Assembly (NCBI RefSeq): GCF_009727155.1
Contig: NZ_WNWM01000002.1
Coordinates: 4,464,001 to 4,528,000 of the forward strand
DNA length: 64,000 nt
Source: Pseudoduganella dura
GTDB taxonomy: Bacteria > Pseudomonadota > Gammaproteobacteria > Burkholderiales > Burkholderiaceae_D
Direction of reading: 5' to 3'
Part shown: positions 7,658-19,199 of the stretch, piece after piece
Layout: each line of letters starts with the position of its first letter
How positions within the stretch are numbered: the stretch's first letter is position 1
Made by a program: the position numbers and the translations under genes
Notes under the pieces: generated by a model
Databases searched by the model: none
Seen by the model: only the letters and a program-made list of their open reading frames with translations
What the model was told of the DNA's origin: nothing

Positions 7658-8665
7658 ATGTTGTCCAAGAAACTTTCCACGCTGGCCGCCGCAGTTGTTA
7701 CGACCCTTGCCGTATCGCTGACCGCACACGCGGCCGAAATCACCCTGCTGAACGTATCGTACGATCCGACGCGGGAGCTGTACCAGGACGTGAACACCGC
7801 CTTCGCCAAGGAGTGGAAGGCCAAGACGGGCGACGACGTCAAGATCAAGCAGTCGCACGGCGGCTCCGGCAAGCAGGGCCGTTCGGTGATCGACGGCCTG
7901 CAGGCCGACGTTGTCACGCTGGCGCTGGCCTACGACATCGATGCGATCGCCGAAAAGGGCCTGGTCAACAAGGACTGGCAAAAGCGCCTGGCGAAAAATT
8001 CCACGCCTTACAGCTCGACCATCGTGTTCCTGGTCCGCAAGGGCAACCCGAAAGGCATCAAGGACTGGGGCGACCTGGTCAAGCCGGGCGTGGCGGTGAT
8101 CACGCCGAACCCGAAAACCTCCGGCGGTGCGCGCTGGAACCACCTGGCCGCATACGGCTATGCACTGCGCCAGCCGGGCGGCACCGATGCCACCGCGCGT
8201 GACTACCTGAAGAAACTGTACAAGAACGTGCCGGTGCTCGATTCCGGCGCGCGCGGTGCCACCACCACGTTCGTCGAACGGGGCATCGGCGACGTGCTGC
8301 TCGCCTGGGAAAACGAAGCGTTGCTGGCCATCAAGGAACTGGGCCCGGACAAGTTCGAGATCGTGGCACCGTCGGTGTCGATCCTGGCCGAGCCGCCGGT
8401 GGCCGTGGTCGACAAGGTCGTCGACAAGCGCGGCACCCGCAAGGTGGCCGAGGCCTACCTAAACTTCCTGTACACCGATGGCGCGCAGGAAATCATCGCC
8501 AAGAACTACTACCGCCCGACCGTGGAGAAGGAAGCGAAGAAATTCGCTGCGCAGTTCCCGGCGGTGAAACTGTTCACGATCGGCGACGTGGCCGGCGACT
8601 GGGCCAAGGCGCAGAAGACGCACTTCGCCGACGGCGGCGTGTTCGACCAGATCTACCAGAAGTAA
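7658..8665 (+). CDS. sbp: Sulfate ABC transporter substrate-binding protein
   Basis: A 335-residue periplasmic protein with a Sec signal peptide (cleavage after AHA), followed by [19 protein letters not shown]. This segment and the [11 protein letters not shown] loop are the classic sulfate ligand regions of Sbp/CysP. The SD is AAGGGG about nine bases before the ATG. Its permeases and ATPase (cysT, cysW, cysA) lie 1.5 kb downstream, separated by a hydrolase gene, a peroxiredoxin gene, a terminator and a palindromic repeat. The binding protein is therefore probably transcribed separately from its transporter. Confidence 0.94.
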   Translation: MLSKKLSTLAAAVVTTLAVSLTAHAAEITLLNVSYDPTRELYQDVNTAFAKEWKAKTGDDVKIKQSHGGSGKQGRSVIDGLQADVVTLALAYDIDAIAEKGLVNKDWQKRLAKNSTPYSSTIVFLVRKGNPKGIKDWGDLVKPGVAVITPNPKTSGGARWNHLAAYGYALRQPGGTDATARDYLKKLYKNVPVLDSGARGATTTFVERGIGDVLLAWENEALLAIKELGPDKFEIVAPSVSILAEPPVAVVDKVVDKRGTRKVAEAYLNFLYTDGAQEIIAKNYYRPTVEKEAKKFAAQFPAVKLFTIGDVAGDWAKAQKTHFADGGVFDQIYQK

Positions 8666-8687
8666 TTTCCAAACCGGGAGAAGGCGC

Positions 8688-9245
8688 ATGCCGGGCAGTT
8701 TTTCACGATTCCGTGTGCTGGTTGCACCGGGCCTGCACGACAGCGGCCCGGAACATTGGCAAAGCCGCTGGCAGCGCCTGTATCCCGGCTTCGAACGCAT
8801 CGGGCAGGATGACTGGAACGATCCGATCCTGCCGATCTGGAGCGCGCGGGTGGATGAAGTCCGGCAGCGCGACACCCGGCCCGCACTGATCGTGGCGCAC
8901 AGCTTCGGCTGCCTTGCCACGGTGCACAGCGTGGCACGCGATCCGGCCAATGTCGCGGGCCTGCTGCTGGTGGCGCCGGCCGACCCGGAGAAGTTCGGCG
9001 TGGCCGCGCTGCTGCCGGATGCGCCGCTGCCCGTCCCTTCGATCATGATCGCCAGCACCAACGACCCGTGGATGCCGCTCGAGCGGGCGCGCCAATGGGC
9101 AGGGCAATGGGACAGTGCCTTCATCGATGGCGGCGCCCTGGGTCACATCAATGCCGAGTCGGGTTTGAAGGACTGGCTGTTCGGCCAGCAGCAGTTGCAA
9201 TTGTTGGCCGATCGGGCGCACAATGTGAAAACAACACAATATTGA
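8688..9245 (+). CDS. RBBP9/YdeN-type serine hydrolase
   Basis: A 185-residue alpha/beta hydrolase of the RBBP9/YdeN family (DUF1057). The family opening GLHDSGPEHWQSRWQ, the nucleophile motif AHSFG, the acid in STNDPW and the catalytic His in GALGHIN are all present. There is no signal peptide, so it is cytoplasmic. It starts 22 bases after sbp with a strong GGGAGAAGG ribosome site and is probably cotranscribed with it. Its physiological substrate is unknown. Confidence 0.87.
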   Translation: MPGSFSRFRVLVAPGLHDSGPEHWQSRWQRLYPGFERIGQDDWNDPILPIWSARVDEVRQRDTRPALIVAHSFGCLATVHSVARDPANVAGLLLVAPADPEKFGVAALLPDAPLPVPSIMIASTNDPWMPLERARQWAGQWDSAFIDGGALGHINAESGLKDWLFGQQQLQLLADRAHNVKTTQY

Positions 9246-9278
9246 TTTTCGTCTAATTACTGGATACTGGAGAGTTTC

Positions 9279-9917
9279 ATGACGCTACGCCTTGGCGACA
9301 TCGCACCTGACTTCGAGCAGGATTCTTCCATCGGCAGCCTCAAGTTCCACGAATGGGCGGGCGATTCCTGGGTCGTGCTGTTCTCGCATCCGGCCGATTT
9401 CACGCCGGTGTGCACCACGGAACTGGGCCTGACCGCAAAGCTGAAGCCCGAGTTCGACCAGCGCAACGTGAAAGCGATCGCACTGTCCGTCGACCCGGCC
9501 GACGCGCACAAGGAATGGATCAAGGATATCGAGGAAACCCAGAAGACCGTCGTAGGTTTCCCGATCATCGCCGATGCGGACAAGAAAGTGGCCACGCTGT
9601 ACGACATGATCCATCCTGAACAATCCGCGACCGCCACCGTGCGCTCGCTGTTCGTGATCGACCCGGCCAAGAAGATCCGCCTGCAGATCACCTACCCGAT
9701 GAGCACCGGCCGCAACTTCGACGAAATCCTGCGCGTGATCGATGCGCTGCAGCTGACCGACAAGCACACCGTGGCCACGCCGGGCAACTGGAAAGACGGC
9801 GACGACGTCATCATCCCGCTGACCGTGCAGGATCCGGAAGTGATCAAGCAGAAGTACCCGAAAGGCTTCACCGCCCCGAAACCGTACCTGCGCCTGACGC
9901 CGCAACCGAACAAGTAA
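9279..9917 (+). CDS. 1-Cys peroxiredoxin (Prx6-like)
   Basis: A 212-residue peroxidase with the peroxidatic motif HPADFTPVCTTELG around residue 45. This is the only cysteine in the protein, so it is a 1-Cys enzyme of the Prx6/AhpC-TSA type that needs an external thiol for recycling. The C-terminal extension WKDGDDVIIPLTV is typical of Prx6. A GGAGAG ribosome site precedes the ATG. A terminator hairpin follows at 9937-9960. Its position next to sulfate-uptake genes suggests a link to sulfur or redox metabolism, but that is inference. Confidence 0.93.
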   Translation: MTLRLGDIAPDFEQDSSIGSLKFHEWAGDSWVVLFSHPADFTPVCTTELGLTAKLKPEFDQRNVKAIALSVDPADAHKEWIKDIEETQKTVVGFPIIADADKKVATLYDMIHPEQSATATVRSLFVIDPAKKIRLQITYPMSTGRNFDEILRVIDALQLTDKHTVATPGNWKDGDDVIIPLTVQDPEVIKQKYPKGFTAPKPYLRLTPQPNK

Positions 9918-9936
9918 TCGCTGGCGCACTTCGACA

Positions 9937-9960
9937 AACCCGGGCATGCCCGGGTTTTTT
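9937..9960 (+). terminator. Intrinsic terminator after the peroxiredoxin gene
   Basis: The hairpin AACCCGGG-CATG-CCCGGGTT (8-bp stem) is followed by six T in all. It lies 20 bases after the peroxiredoxin stop codon and closes the sbp-hydrolase-peroxiredoxin unit. Confidence 0.85.
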
Positions 9961-9995
9961 GTTGCCGAAATTAGGGCGGTGTGTTGCCAAAAAAC

Positions 9996-10047
9996 GGGGT
10001 CAGACCCCGGTTTCAGGAAACATTGCTGAAAATTGGGGTCTGACCCC
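9996..10047. repeat. Palindromic repeat with GGGGTC(A/T)GACCCC ends
   Basis: Two self-palindromic 13-mers, GGGGTCAGACCCC (9996-10008) and GGGGTCTGACCCC (10035-10047), flank an imperfect inner arm with GGTTTCAGGAAA on one side and CTGAAAATT on the other. The whole unit is therefore an inverted repeat. It sits in the 289-bp gap before cysT. The architecture parallels the elements at 2240, 14079, 14173, 16848 and 45594. Confidence 0.75.
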
Positions 10048-10206
10048 GGTTCCAGGAAATGATTTTGGTGTGAACACGTCGACAGCCCGCACGGTTGCGT
10101 TATATCGATTCCTGCATCTAAGCAAATGACAAAAGGTTAGTTTGGTTTATAACGCCCAGATGCGAGACTTCGGCCTCAATATCCGAAAATGTAATAAGAG
10201 GCCACC

Positions 10207-11082
10207 ATGTCTGCAGTACTGCCGGTTACACAACCGGTACCGTTCGAAGCCAGGAAGAGGGCGCCGTACCGGGTGATGCCGGGCTTTAAGCTCTCGCTGG
10301 GCTTCACGATCTTCTACCTGACGCTGATCGTGCTGATTCCGCTGTCGGCGCTGTTCCTCAAGACTTTCACGATGACGTGGGAAGGTTTCTGGAGCGCCGT
10401 CACGTCCGAGCGCGTGATGGCCTCTTACCGCTTGACGTTCGGCGCCTCGCTGATCGGCGCCACGATCAACGTGATCTTCGGCGGTATCGTCGCGTGGGTG
10501 CTGGTGCGCTACCGCTTTCCCGGCAAGCGCTTCATCGATGCGCTGGTCGACCTGCCGTTCGCGTTGCCGACGGCGGTTGCCGGCATCACGCTGACGGCAC
10601 TGTACTCATCGAACGGCTGGATCGGCCAGTTCGTCGAGGGCACGCTGGGCATCAAGGTGGCCTTCACGCCGATCGGCGTGGTGCTGGCCCTCACGTTCAT
10701 CGGCCTGCCGTTCGTGGTGCGCACGGTGCAGCCGGTGCTGGAAGACGCCGAGCGCGAGCTGGAAGAAGCCGCCGCGTCGCTGGGCGCATCGTCCTGGCAG
10801 ACGTTCACCAAGGTGGTGTTCCCCACCGTGATGCCGTCGCTGGTGACGGGCTTTGCGCTCGCGTTCGCGCGCGCCACCGGCGAATACGGCTCGGTGATCT
10901 TCATTGCCGGCAACATGCCGATGGTGTCCGAGATCACGCCGCTGTTCATCATCACCAAGCTGGAACAATACGACTACGCGGGCGCCACGGCGATTGCCGT
11001 CGTGATGCTCGTCGTGTCGTTCCTGATGCTGTTGGGTATCAACATGTTGCAGGCCTGGGCCCGCGGAAAGTCGGGTAAATAA
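10207..11082 (+). CDS. cysT: Sulfate ABC transporter permease CysT (CysU)
   Basis: A 291-residue inner-membrane permease with six predicted helices and the EAA loop [19 protein letters not shown] that docks on CysA. CysT and CysW form the channel for sulfate/thiosulfate import. A GAGG ribosome site precedes the ATG. cysW starts two bases after the stop, so the two are tightly coupled. The binding protein is encoded upstream at 7658. Confidence 0.95.
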   Translation: MSAVLPVTQPVPFEARKRAPYRVMPGFKLSLGFTIFYLTLIVLIPLSALFLKTFTMTWEGFWSAVTSERVMASYRLTFGASLIGATINVIFGGIVAWVLVRYRFPGKRFIDALVDLPFALPTAVAGITLTALYSSNGWIGQFVEGTLGIKVAFTPIGVVLALTFIGLPFVVRTVQPVLEDAERELEEAAASLGASSWQTFTKVVFPTVMPSLVTGFALAFARATGEYGSVIFIAGNMPMVSEITPLFIITKLEQYDYAGATAIAVVMLVVSFLMLLGINMLQAWARGKSGK

Positions 11083-11084
11083 GC

Positions 11085-11960
11085 ATGAGTGGAACTTCCC
11101 ATCGGGGCGAACTGCCCTCCGTCTCCGAACTGCTGGAACCACGCTGGGTACGCTATGCGCTGATCACCGTCGCGCTGGCGTTCCTCACGCTGTTCCTGTT
11201 CGTGCCGCTGATCGCCGTGTTCGCCGAGGCGCTGAAGAAGGGCACCGAGGTCTATTTCGAGGCGATCCGCGAGGAAGACGCGATCGCCGCCATCAAGCTG
11301 ACCCTGATCACGGCCGCCATCGCGGTGCCGCTGAACCTCGTGTTCGGCGTGGCCGCTTCGTGGGCCATCGCCAAGTTCGAGTTCCGCGGCAAGAGCCTGC
11401 TGCTGACATTGATCGACCTGCCGTTTTCCGTGTCGCCGGTGATCTCCGGCCTGATCTACGTGCTGCTGTTCGGCGCGCAAGGCTGGTTCGGCCCGTGGCT
11501 GGCCGAGCACGACATCAAGATCCTGTTCGCCGTGCCCGGCATCGTCATCGCGACCATCTTCATCACGTTCCCGTTCGTGGCGCGCGAGCTGATTCCGCTG
11601 ATGCAGGCGCAGGGCAGCGAGGAAGAGGAAGCGGCCGTGGTGCTGGGGGCCTCCGGCCTGCAGACCTTCTTCCGCGTAACGCTTCCCAACATCAAGTGGG
11701 GCCTGCTGTATGGCGTGATCCTGTGTAATGCCCGCGCCATGGGCGAGTTCGGCGCCGTGTCGGTCGTCTCCGGCCATATCCGCGGCGAGACCAACACGAT
11801 GCCGCTGCAGGTCGAGATCCTCTACAACGAATACAACTTCGTCGCGGCCTTCGCCGTTGCCTCGCTGCTGGCACTGCTCGCACTGGTGACGCTGGCGCTG
11901 AAATCCTTCATCGAGTGGCGCCTGCACGAATCGCGCAATGCCGATGGGAACGACAACTAA
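11085..11960 (+). CDS. cysW: Sulfate ABC transporter permease CysW
   Basis: The second sulfate permease (291 residues). Its EAA loop reads [19 protein letters not shown]. The segment [15 protein letters not shown](E)TNT is the CysW-specific signature near the C-terminus. The start lies two bases after the cysT stop, and 25 bases separate its stop from cysA. Confidence 0.95.
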   Translation: MSGTSHRGELPSVSELLEPRWVRYALITVALAFLTLFLFVPLIAVFAEALKKGTEVYFEAIREEDAIAAIKLTLITAAIAVPLNLVFGVAASWAIAKFEFRGKSLLLTLIDLPFSVSPVISGLIYVLLFGAQGWFGPWLAEHDIKILFAVPGIVIATIFITFPFVARELIPLMQAQGSEEEEAAVVLGASGLQTFFRVTLPNIKWGLLYGVILCNARAMGEFGAVSVVSGHIRGETNTMPLQVEILYNEYNFVAAFAVASLLALLALVTLALKSFIEWRLHESRNADGNDN

Positions 11961-11985
11961 TGGACAATCAAGGCGGGAGCAACAC

Positions 11986-13055
<1,070 letters not shown>

Positions 13056-13059
<4 letters not shown>

Positions 13060-13988
13060 ATTTCCAGCAACTGCGCTCCATCCGTGAAGCGGCCCGCCGC
13101 AACTACAACCTGACCGAAGTGGCCAATGCGCTGTTCACGTCGCAGCCCGGCGTGAGCCGCCAGATCCGCGAGCTGGAGGACGAACTGGGCGTGGTCATCT
13201 TCGAGCGCAACGGCAAGCGCCTGACGGGCCTGACCGAGCCGGGCAAGGGCATCCTGAAGATCATCGACCGCCTGCTGATCGAGGCCGAGAACCTGCAGCA
13301 CGCCAGCATGGAATACAAGGGCCAGAGCACCGGCACGCTGACGGTCGCGGCCACGCACACGCAGGCGCGCTACGCGCTGCCGCGCGCCGTGTCGCACTTC
13401 CGCAAGACGTTCCCGGATGTGCGGATCGCGCTGCAACAGAGTTCGCCCGAGCACATCGCCGAATGGGTGTTGTCCGGCAAGGCCGATATCGGTATCGCTA
13501 CCGAAGGCCTGTCGCAGTTCCCCGACCTGGTGTCGTTCCCATGCTACCGCTGGAGCCACCTGATCGTGGTGCCGGACGACCACCCGCTGCTGACGCGCAC
13601 GCCGGTGCGGCTGGAAGACCTGGCCGAGTTCCAGCTGATCACCTATGACGTCGGCTTCACGGGCCGCGGCCACATCGACGATGCGTTCGACAAGGCCGGC
13701 GTGCGGCCGGACATCGTGCTGACGGCGATGGACTCCGACGTGATCAAGCAGTACGTGGCGCTGGGCCTCGGCGTGGGGCTGGTGGCGTCGATGGCGTTCG
13801 ACCATGGCCGCGACAAGGGCCTGCGGGCGATCGAGGCCTCGCACCTGTTCGCCGCCAACACCACGCGGCTGGCCGTGCGGCGCGGGGCTTACCTGCGGCA
13901 GTATGCCTACGAATTCATTTCGCAGTTCGCTCCGGAGCTCAAGCGCGGCGATATCGAGCAGGCGCTGCTGGGGGCCGAGGCGGCTTAG
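13056..13988 (+). CDS. LysR-family regulator, CysB/Cbl type
   Basis: A 310-residue LysR-type regulator. The helix-turn-helix region [20 protein letters not shown] and the following [18 protein letters not shown] are characteristic of the CysB/Cbl branch, which responds to sulfur starvation through O-acetylserine or adenosine phosphosulfate. It is translationally coupled to cysA (ATGA overlap). It very probably controls the sulfate genes here, although whether it is the CysB or the Cbl type cannot be decided. A strong terminator follows. Confidence 0.92.
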
Positions 13989-14009
13989 GTTTCCCGTTTC
14001 TGCAATCGA

Positions 14010-14034
14010 GCCCGGCTTTTGCCGGGTTTTTTTT
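14010..14034 (+). terminator. Terminator of the cysTWA-LysR operon
   Basis: The stem CCCGGC-TTTT-GCCGGG is followed by eight T. It lies 22 bases after the LysR stop codon. Confidence 0.9.
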
Positions 14035-14078
14035 GCCCGTTCGCCGCCAGCCGGCGCCGGCGAGGCACTGATGGAGGC

Positions 14079-14137
14079 ACCGGTGTCGGACATTATTTTC
14101 TGGGCGAATCAGCCAGAAAATAGTGTCGGACACCGGT
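14079..14137. repeat. Inverted repeat with GGTGTCGGACA ends, copy A
   Basis: The left arm 14079-14103 begins ACCGGTGTCGGACA. The right arm 14113-14137 ends TGTCGGACACCGGT. The inner arms (TTTTCTGG / CCAGAAAA) pair across a nine-base loop. The outer 13-mer on the right is GGTGTCGGACACC on the other strand, the core shared with copies at 14173, 16848 and 45594. The intergenic stretch 13989-14303 holds this unit, copy B and two terminators, and no gene. Confidence 0.8.
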
Positions 14138-14172
14138 TTTCTCTGGATGCAACGGCAATGCATGGGAAAACC

Positions 14173-14223
14173 GGTGTCGGACAAATTTTCCGGGAAAGGC
14201 ATCCGGAAAAATTGTCCGACACC
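14173..14223. repeat. Inverted repeat with GGTGTCGGACA ends, copy B
   Basis: The left arm GGTGTCGGACA plus AATTTTCCGG (14173-14193) pairs with CCGGAAAAATTGTCCGACACC (14203-14223) across a nine-base loop. It lies 36 bases after copy A. The outer core is the same as copy A but the inner arm differs (TTTTCCGG instead of TTTTCTGG). Confidence 0.8.
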
Positions 14224-14255
14224 AGGCCGCGACGATGCCGAAGCTGTGCGCGATC

Positions 14256-14285
14256 CAAAAAAAATCCCGCCATCAGGCGGGATTT
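14256..14285 (-). terminator. Terminator of the TonB-dependent receptor gene
   Basis: The stem AATCCCGCC-TGAT-GGCGGGATT on the minus strand is followed by a T tract (complement of the A run at 14257-14264). It starts about 20 bases after the receptor stop. Confidence 0.88.
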
Positions 14286-14303
14286 TCGTTGAAGCAGCCA
14301 GCC

Positions 14304-16730
14304 TTACCAGCTGTACCCCACCTTCGCATAGAAGAACCGCCCGTTGAAACCGGCCGGCGAGAAGTTCGAGTACGGATAGATACCGTTCGTGTTCAGGTTG
14401 CCGGCGGTGGTGGTCTTGTCCGGATAGCTGTCGGTCAGGTTGTCGACGCCGGCGGTGACGCGCCAGTTGGTGGCGAGGCGCACGGTGGCGGAGACGTCCA
14501 GCACCCATTGCCGGCCGTATTCCTGGTCCAGCGCCGCGTTGTTCTGCGGGACGGTGAACTTGCCGTACTGCGTGGCCAGCGCGCGGGCGCTCCAGCCGTC
14601 GGCCGTGTAGTCGGCGCCCAGGCTGAACTTGTCCTTCGGCGAGCCGACCGTATTGCGCTGCACCGTCTGGCGGTCGATCAGAAGCAGGTTGTTCGCGGTG
14701 AGGATCGCCGGATTGGCGGCCACGTTCTCGACGGTCGTCTTGTTGTGGTTGTACGCGGCGGTGAAGTCCACGCGGTCGCGGTTGGCCAGGTTCAGGCGGT
14801 ACGTGCTCACCAAGTCCACGCCGGTGGTCTTCGTGTCGATCGCGTTGGTGAAATAGCGGCCGGCGCCCACCTGCACGCCCTGCGCGGCCAGCGTGTTGCG
14901 CAGCGCCTGCGGCAGCGTCATGTTGGCAGACAGCGCGATGCGGTCGTCCACGAAGATGCGGTACACGTCCACCGTGGTGTTGAAGTTGCGCACCGGCGAC
15001 CACTGCACGCCGACGCCGAAGTTGCGCGCCTTTTCGGCCTTCAGCGGCGTGGCGCCCAGCGCCTGCGCGGCACTGCTGCCCACGGCGAACGTGCCCGTTT
15101 CGATCGACCTGTTCTCGCCGTTGACGACGCCGAAGTTGGTGGTGGTGATCGTGTAGAACTGCTGCGCCAGCGACGGGGCACGGAAGCCCGACGACGCGGT
15201 GCCGCGCACCGAGACCTGGTCGTTGAACGCGTAGCGCGCCGAAGCCTTGGCCGACGTGGTGCTGCCGAAATCGGTGTAGTGCTCGTAGCGGGCCGCCAGC
15301 GCGCCGGACAGCTTCGGCGTCACCTGCGCTTCCAGGTTCACGTAGGCCGACTGGTTGCTGCGGCTGTTCTTGCCCGCGTTGACGGGGCGGAAGCCCGAGA
15401 AGCCCTGCGAACCGGAACCCGTATAGGAGGCGGCGTCGCCGGCATCGATCTCGTATTCCTCGTGGCGGATTTCCAGGCCCGTGGCCACCGTCAGCGGGCC
15501 GGAGAAGGCGGCTACGGGGATCTCGCGAGCGAGGTCGAAGTTGGCGACGGATTGCGTGTTGGTCAGCTTGCCAAGGTGGAAGTGGGTGGGGCTTTGCGCG
15601 GCCAGGCTCTGGTTGACGGTATTGTCGATGTCGAGCCAGAAGCTGTTGCGGCCCCAGTCCAGGCTCGCATCCCAGCGCCAGCCGCCCAGGTCGCCGCGCA
15701 CGCCGGCCACGATCGACGAATCGGTCGACGTGCTGTTCTGCAGCGGGAGGAAGCCTTGCGGGAACAGCGGGGTGCGTTGCACATAGCGCACCGGCGGCGT
15801 CACGCCGTTCACGGCAGGGTCCTGCACGGCGACGAGCGCGGTGCGCCATGTGGCGGCAGCCTCGCTGTCACGCTCGCCATACTGGCCGAACGCATAGAAA
15901 TCCGTGTTCTCGCCCAGCTGGTACTGGGTGTTGAAGAACACGTTGCGCGGCTTGGTATCCGAATCGCCGTAGCGCTGCGTGACCTGGCCATTCAACGGCT
16001 CGAGCGCATTGCGGCTGTCGGCGCCGGCGCGGTTGGTCGGGTTGCGGTCCGCGCCTTCGGCGGCCAGGCGCAGCCAGCCCTTGTCGCCCAGCGCGAAGCC
16101 GGCCGACGCCTTCAGCGAAATCTGTTCGCCGTCGCCTTCCCCGTACCAGCCGGTGCCCACTTCGACGTCGCCGCCGTTCGGGCCTTTTTTCAGGATGATG
16201 TTGACGACACCGGCGATCGCATCGGAACCGTATTGCGCGGAAGCGCCGTCGCGCAGCACCTCGATATGGTCGATCGCGGCCAGCGGGATCGCGTTCAGGT
16301 CCACCGGCGCCGAACCGCGGCCGGCGGTGCCGTTGACATTGACGACGGCCGACGTATGGCGGCGCTTGCCGTTCACCAAGACCAGCGTCTGGTCCGGCGC
16401 CAGGCCGCGCAATTGCGCGGGGCGCACCGCGTCGGATGCATCCGCGCCGGATGGGCGCGGGAAGTTCATCGACGGCAGCAGGCGGGAAAGCACGGTGGCC
16501 AGCTCGGTCGAGCCGGTGGCCTGCAGTTCCTTCGCGCCGATGATGTCGATCGGCGATTCCGAATCGGCCGTACGGCGGTTTTTCGCATACGTGCCGGTGA
16601 CGACGACGGTCTGCAGTTCTTCGGCGGGGGCTTGCTGTTGCTGCTGTGCGCTGGCCGGGGCGGTGACTGTTGCCACGGCGGCGGCGATCAGGGTGAGGAC
16701 GAAAGGAGACTGGCGAAGGCGTGTGCTCAT
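14304..16730 (-). CDS. TonB-dependent outer membrane receptor
   Basis: An 808-residue receptor. The signal peptide ends near APASAQ, then comes a Gln-rich stretch, the TonB-box-like segment ELQTVVVTGTY, and the plug domain with LRGLAPDQTLVLVNGKRR and IEVLRDGASAQYGSDAIAGV. A long beta-barrel follows and ends in the aromatic W typical of outer membrane proteins (KVGYSW). It imports a siderophore, vitamin or carbohydrate using energy from TonB-ExbBD; genes for that complex lie at 35947-38562. The substrate is not evident and no import genes are adjacent. An 8-bp inverted repeat lies about 80 bases upstream. Confidence 0.93.
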   Translation of the reverse strand: MSTRLRQSPFVLTLIAAAVATVTAPASAQQQQQAPAEELQTVVVTGTYAKNRRTADSESPIDIIGAKELQATGSTELATVLSRLLPSMNFPRPSGADASDAVRPAQLRGLAPDQTLVLVNGKRRHTSAVVNVNGTAGRGSAPVDLNAIPLAAIDHIEVLRDGASAQYGSDAIAGVVNIILKKGPNGGDVEVGTGWYGEGDGEQISLKASAGFALGDKGWLRLAAEGADRNPTNRAGADSRNALEPLNGQVTQRYGDSDTKPRNVFFNTQYQLGENTDFYAFGQYGERDSEAAATWRTALVAVQDPAVNGVTPPVRYVQRTPLFPQGFLPLQNSTSTDSSIVAGVRGDLGGWRWDASLDWGRNSFWLDIDNTVNQSLAAQSPTHFHLGKLTNTQSVANFDLAREIPVAAFSGPLTVATGLEIRHEEYEIDAGDAASYTGSGSQGFSGFRPVNAGKNSRSNQSAYVNLEAQVTPKLSGALAARYEHYTDFGSTTSAKASARYAFNDQVSVRGTASSGFRAPSLAQQFYTITTTNFGVVNGENRSIETGTFAVGSSAAQALGATPLKAEKARNFGVGVQWSPVRNFNTTVDVYRIFVDDRIALSANMTLPQALRNTLAAQGVQVGAGRYFTNAIDTKTTGVDLVSTYRLNLANRDRVDFTAAYNHNKTTVENVAANPAILTANNLLLIDRQTVQRNTVGSPKDKFSLGADYTADGWSARALATQYGKFTVPQNNAALDQEYGRQWVLDVSATVRLATNWRVTAGVDNLTDSYPDKTTTAGNLNTNGIYPYSNFSPAGFNGRFFYAKVGYSW

Positions 16731-16808
16731 CGTTTTATTATTGGCGAGTTGACGATCACACTATATTAATCGCCGGGCCTCATGACACGAACGATTGAGA
16801 AGCGGTTT

Positions 16809-16831
16809 GCTTATGCTTCAGGTGCATAAGC
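16809..16831. promoter_or_regulatory. Inverted repeat GCTTATGC-N7-GCATAAGC, possible operator
   Basis: Perfect 8-bp arms are separated by seven bases, 79 bases upstream of the TonB receptor start. The size and symmetry fit a dimeric regulator site. There is no T tract, so it does not look like a terminator. The regulator is unknown. Confidence 0.35.
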
Positions 16832-16847
16832 GGTGCTGGCGAAAACC

Positions 16848-16898
16848 GGTGCCGGGCACCTTTTCCGGGTGAAGCATCCGGAAAAGGAGTCCGACACC
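16848..16898. repeat. Inverted repeat of the GGTGTCGGACACC family, copy C
   Basis: The left arm GGTGCCGGGCACC plus TTTTCCGG (16848-16868) faces CCGGAAAAGGAGTCCGACACC (16878-16898). The outer left core has two changes compared with copies A and B, so the outer stem is less perfect here, while the inner TTTTCCGG arm pairs exactly. Confidence 0.7.
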
Positions 16899-16936
16899 AG
16901 GTATTCGGCGGCCCGGGTCCGGCAGGCGCCAGGGGC

Positions 16937-17983
<1,047 letters not shown>

Positions 17984-17991
17984 GAAACTCC

Positions 17992-19035
17992 TCAAAGTTT
18001 GCGAATGGCGTCCGCGCAGTCGCGAACCAGGGCAGGGCCCGCGTAAATCAGTCCGCTGTACAGTTGCACGAGTTGCGCGCCGGCGTCGATCTTAACCTTT
18101 GCGTCGGAACCGCGCATGATGCCCCCCACGCCGATGATCGGCAGCGCATCGCCCAGCTCCGCCTTCAGCAGGCGGATCACGCGGTTCGACGGCTCGAATA
18201 CCGGCGAGCCGGAAAGCCCGCCGGCTTCGGCGCCGTGCTGCATGCCTTCGACGGCGGTGCGCGACAGCGTGGTGTTCGTGGCGATCACGCCGTCGATGCG
18301 GTGGCGCACCAGCGCGTCGGCGATGTTCTTCACCTGGTCCTCATCCATGTCCGGCGCGATCTTCAGCGCCAGCGGCACGTAGCGCTTGTGCTGGTCGGCC
18401 AGGCGCTGTTGCGCATCCTTCAGCTGCGCCAGCAGGCCATCGAGCTCGGAACCGCCCTGCAGCTGGCGCAGGTTCTTCGTGTTCGGCGACGAGATATTCA
18501 CCGTCACGTAGCTGGCGTACGGATAGACCTTCTGCAGGCAGTGCAGGTAGTCGTCCGCCGCGCGCTCGATCGGCGTATCGGCGTTCTTGCCGATGTTCAG
18601 GCCCAGCACGCCTTCCTTCTTCTGGTAGAAACGCGAGGACTGCACGTTGGCCACGAACGCATCCACGCCGCCGTTGTTGAAACCCATGCGGTTGATGATG
18701 CCGTGCGCGGCGGGCAGGCGGAACATGCGCGGCTTCGGGTTGCCGGGCTGGGCGCGCGGCGTCACGGTGCCGATCTCGATCGAGCCGAAGCCCAGGTCGG
18801 CCAGCGCGTCGATATAGGTGCCGTCCTTGTCCAGGCCGGCGGCCAGGCCGACCGGGTTCTTGAACAGCACGCCCATCACGGTGCGGGGATCGGCTTTCGG
18901 CGCCTGCACGACCGCGCGCATCAGGCCGAGTTTCGACAGGCGTTTCAGGTTGTCGAGGGTGAAATGGTGCGCTGATTCGGCGTCCATCGTAAACAGCGCC
19001 GGACGCGCGAGGGAATACAGGAATTTGTCGGACAT
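17992..19035 (-). CDS. pyrD: Dihydroorotate dehydrogenase (quinone), class 2
   Basis: A 347-residue membrane-associated flavoenzyme of pyrimidine synthesis. The N-terminal amphipathic helices ([16 protein letters not shown]) mark class 2. FMN and substrate motifs include [35 protein letters not shown] and the catalytic-serine region. It oxidises dihydroorotate to orotate with quinone. It follows bpt by 164 bases in a gap where I see no gene. Confidence 0.96.
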   Translation of the reverse strand: MSDKFLYSLARPALFTMDAESAHHFTLDNLKRLSKLGLMRAVVQAPKADPRTVMGVLFKNPVGLAAGLDKDGTYIDALADLGFGSIEIGTVTPRAQPGNPKPRMFRLPAAHGIINRMGFNNGGVDAFVANVQSSRFYQKKEGVLGLNIGKNADTPIERAADDYLHCLQKVYPYASYVTVNISSPNTKNLRQLQGGSELDGLLAQLKDAQQRLADQHKRYVPLALKIAPDMDEDQVKNIADALVRHRIDGVIATNTTLSRTAVEGMQHGAEAGGLSGSPVFEPSNRVIRLLKAELGDALPIIGVGGIMRGSDAKVKIDAGAQLVQLYSGLIYAGPALVRDCADAIRKL

Positions 19036-19199
19036 GGGGGCGGGGAGGAACAGCGCGACGGATCGCGCGGAAAGAGGTAAAAGGTCGGGGACGGCGTCGG
19101 AAAATGCGTTGCCCGATATTCTACATGGCCTGCCGGTCTGCCGGCTTGCCGAGCTTTACGTCACTTCGGCCGCCGGCCTGCCCCACCGGCCAGCGGGCC

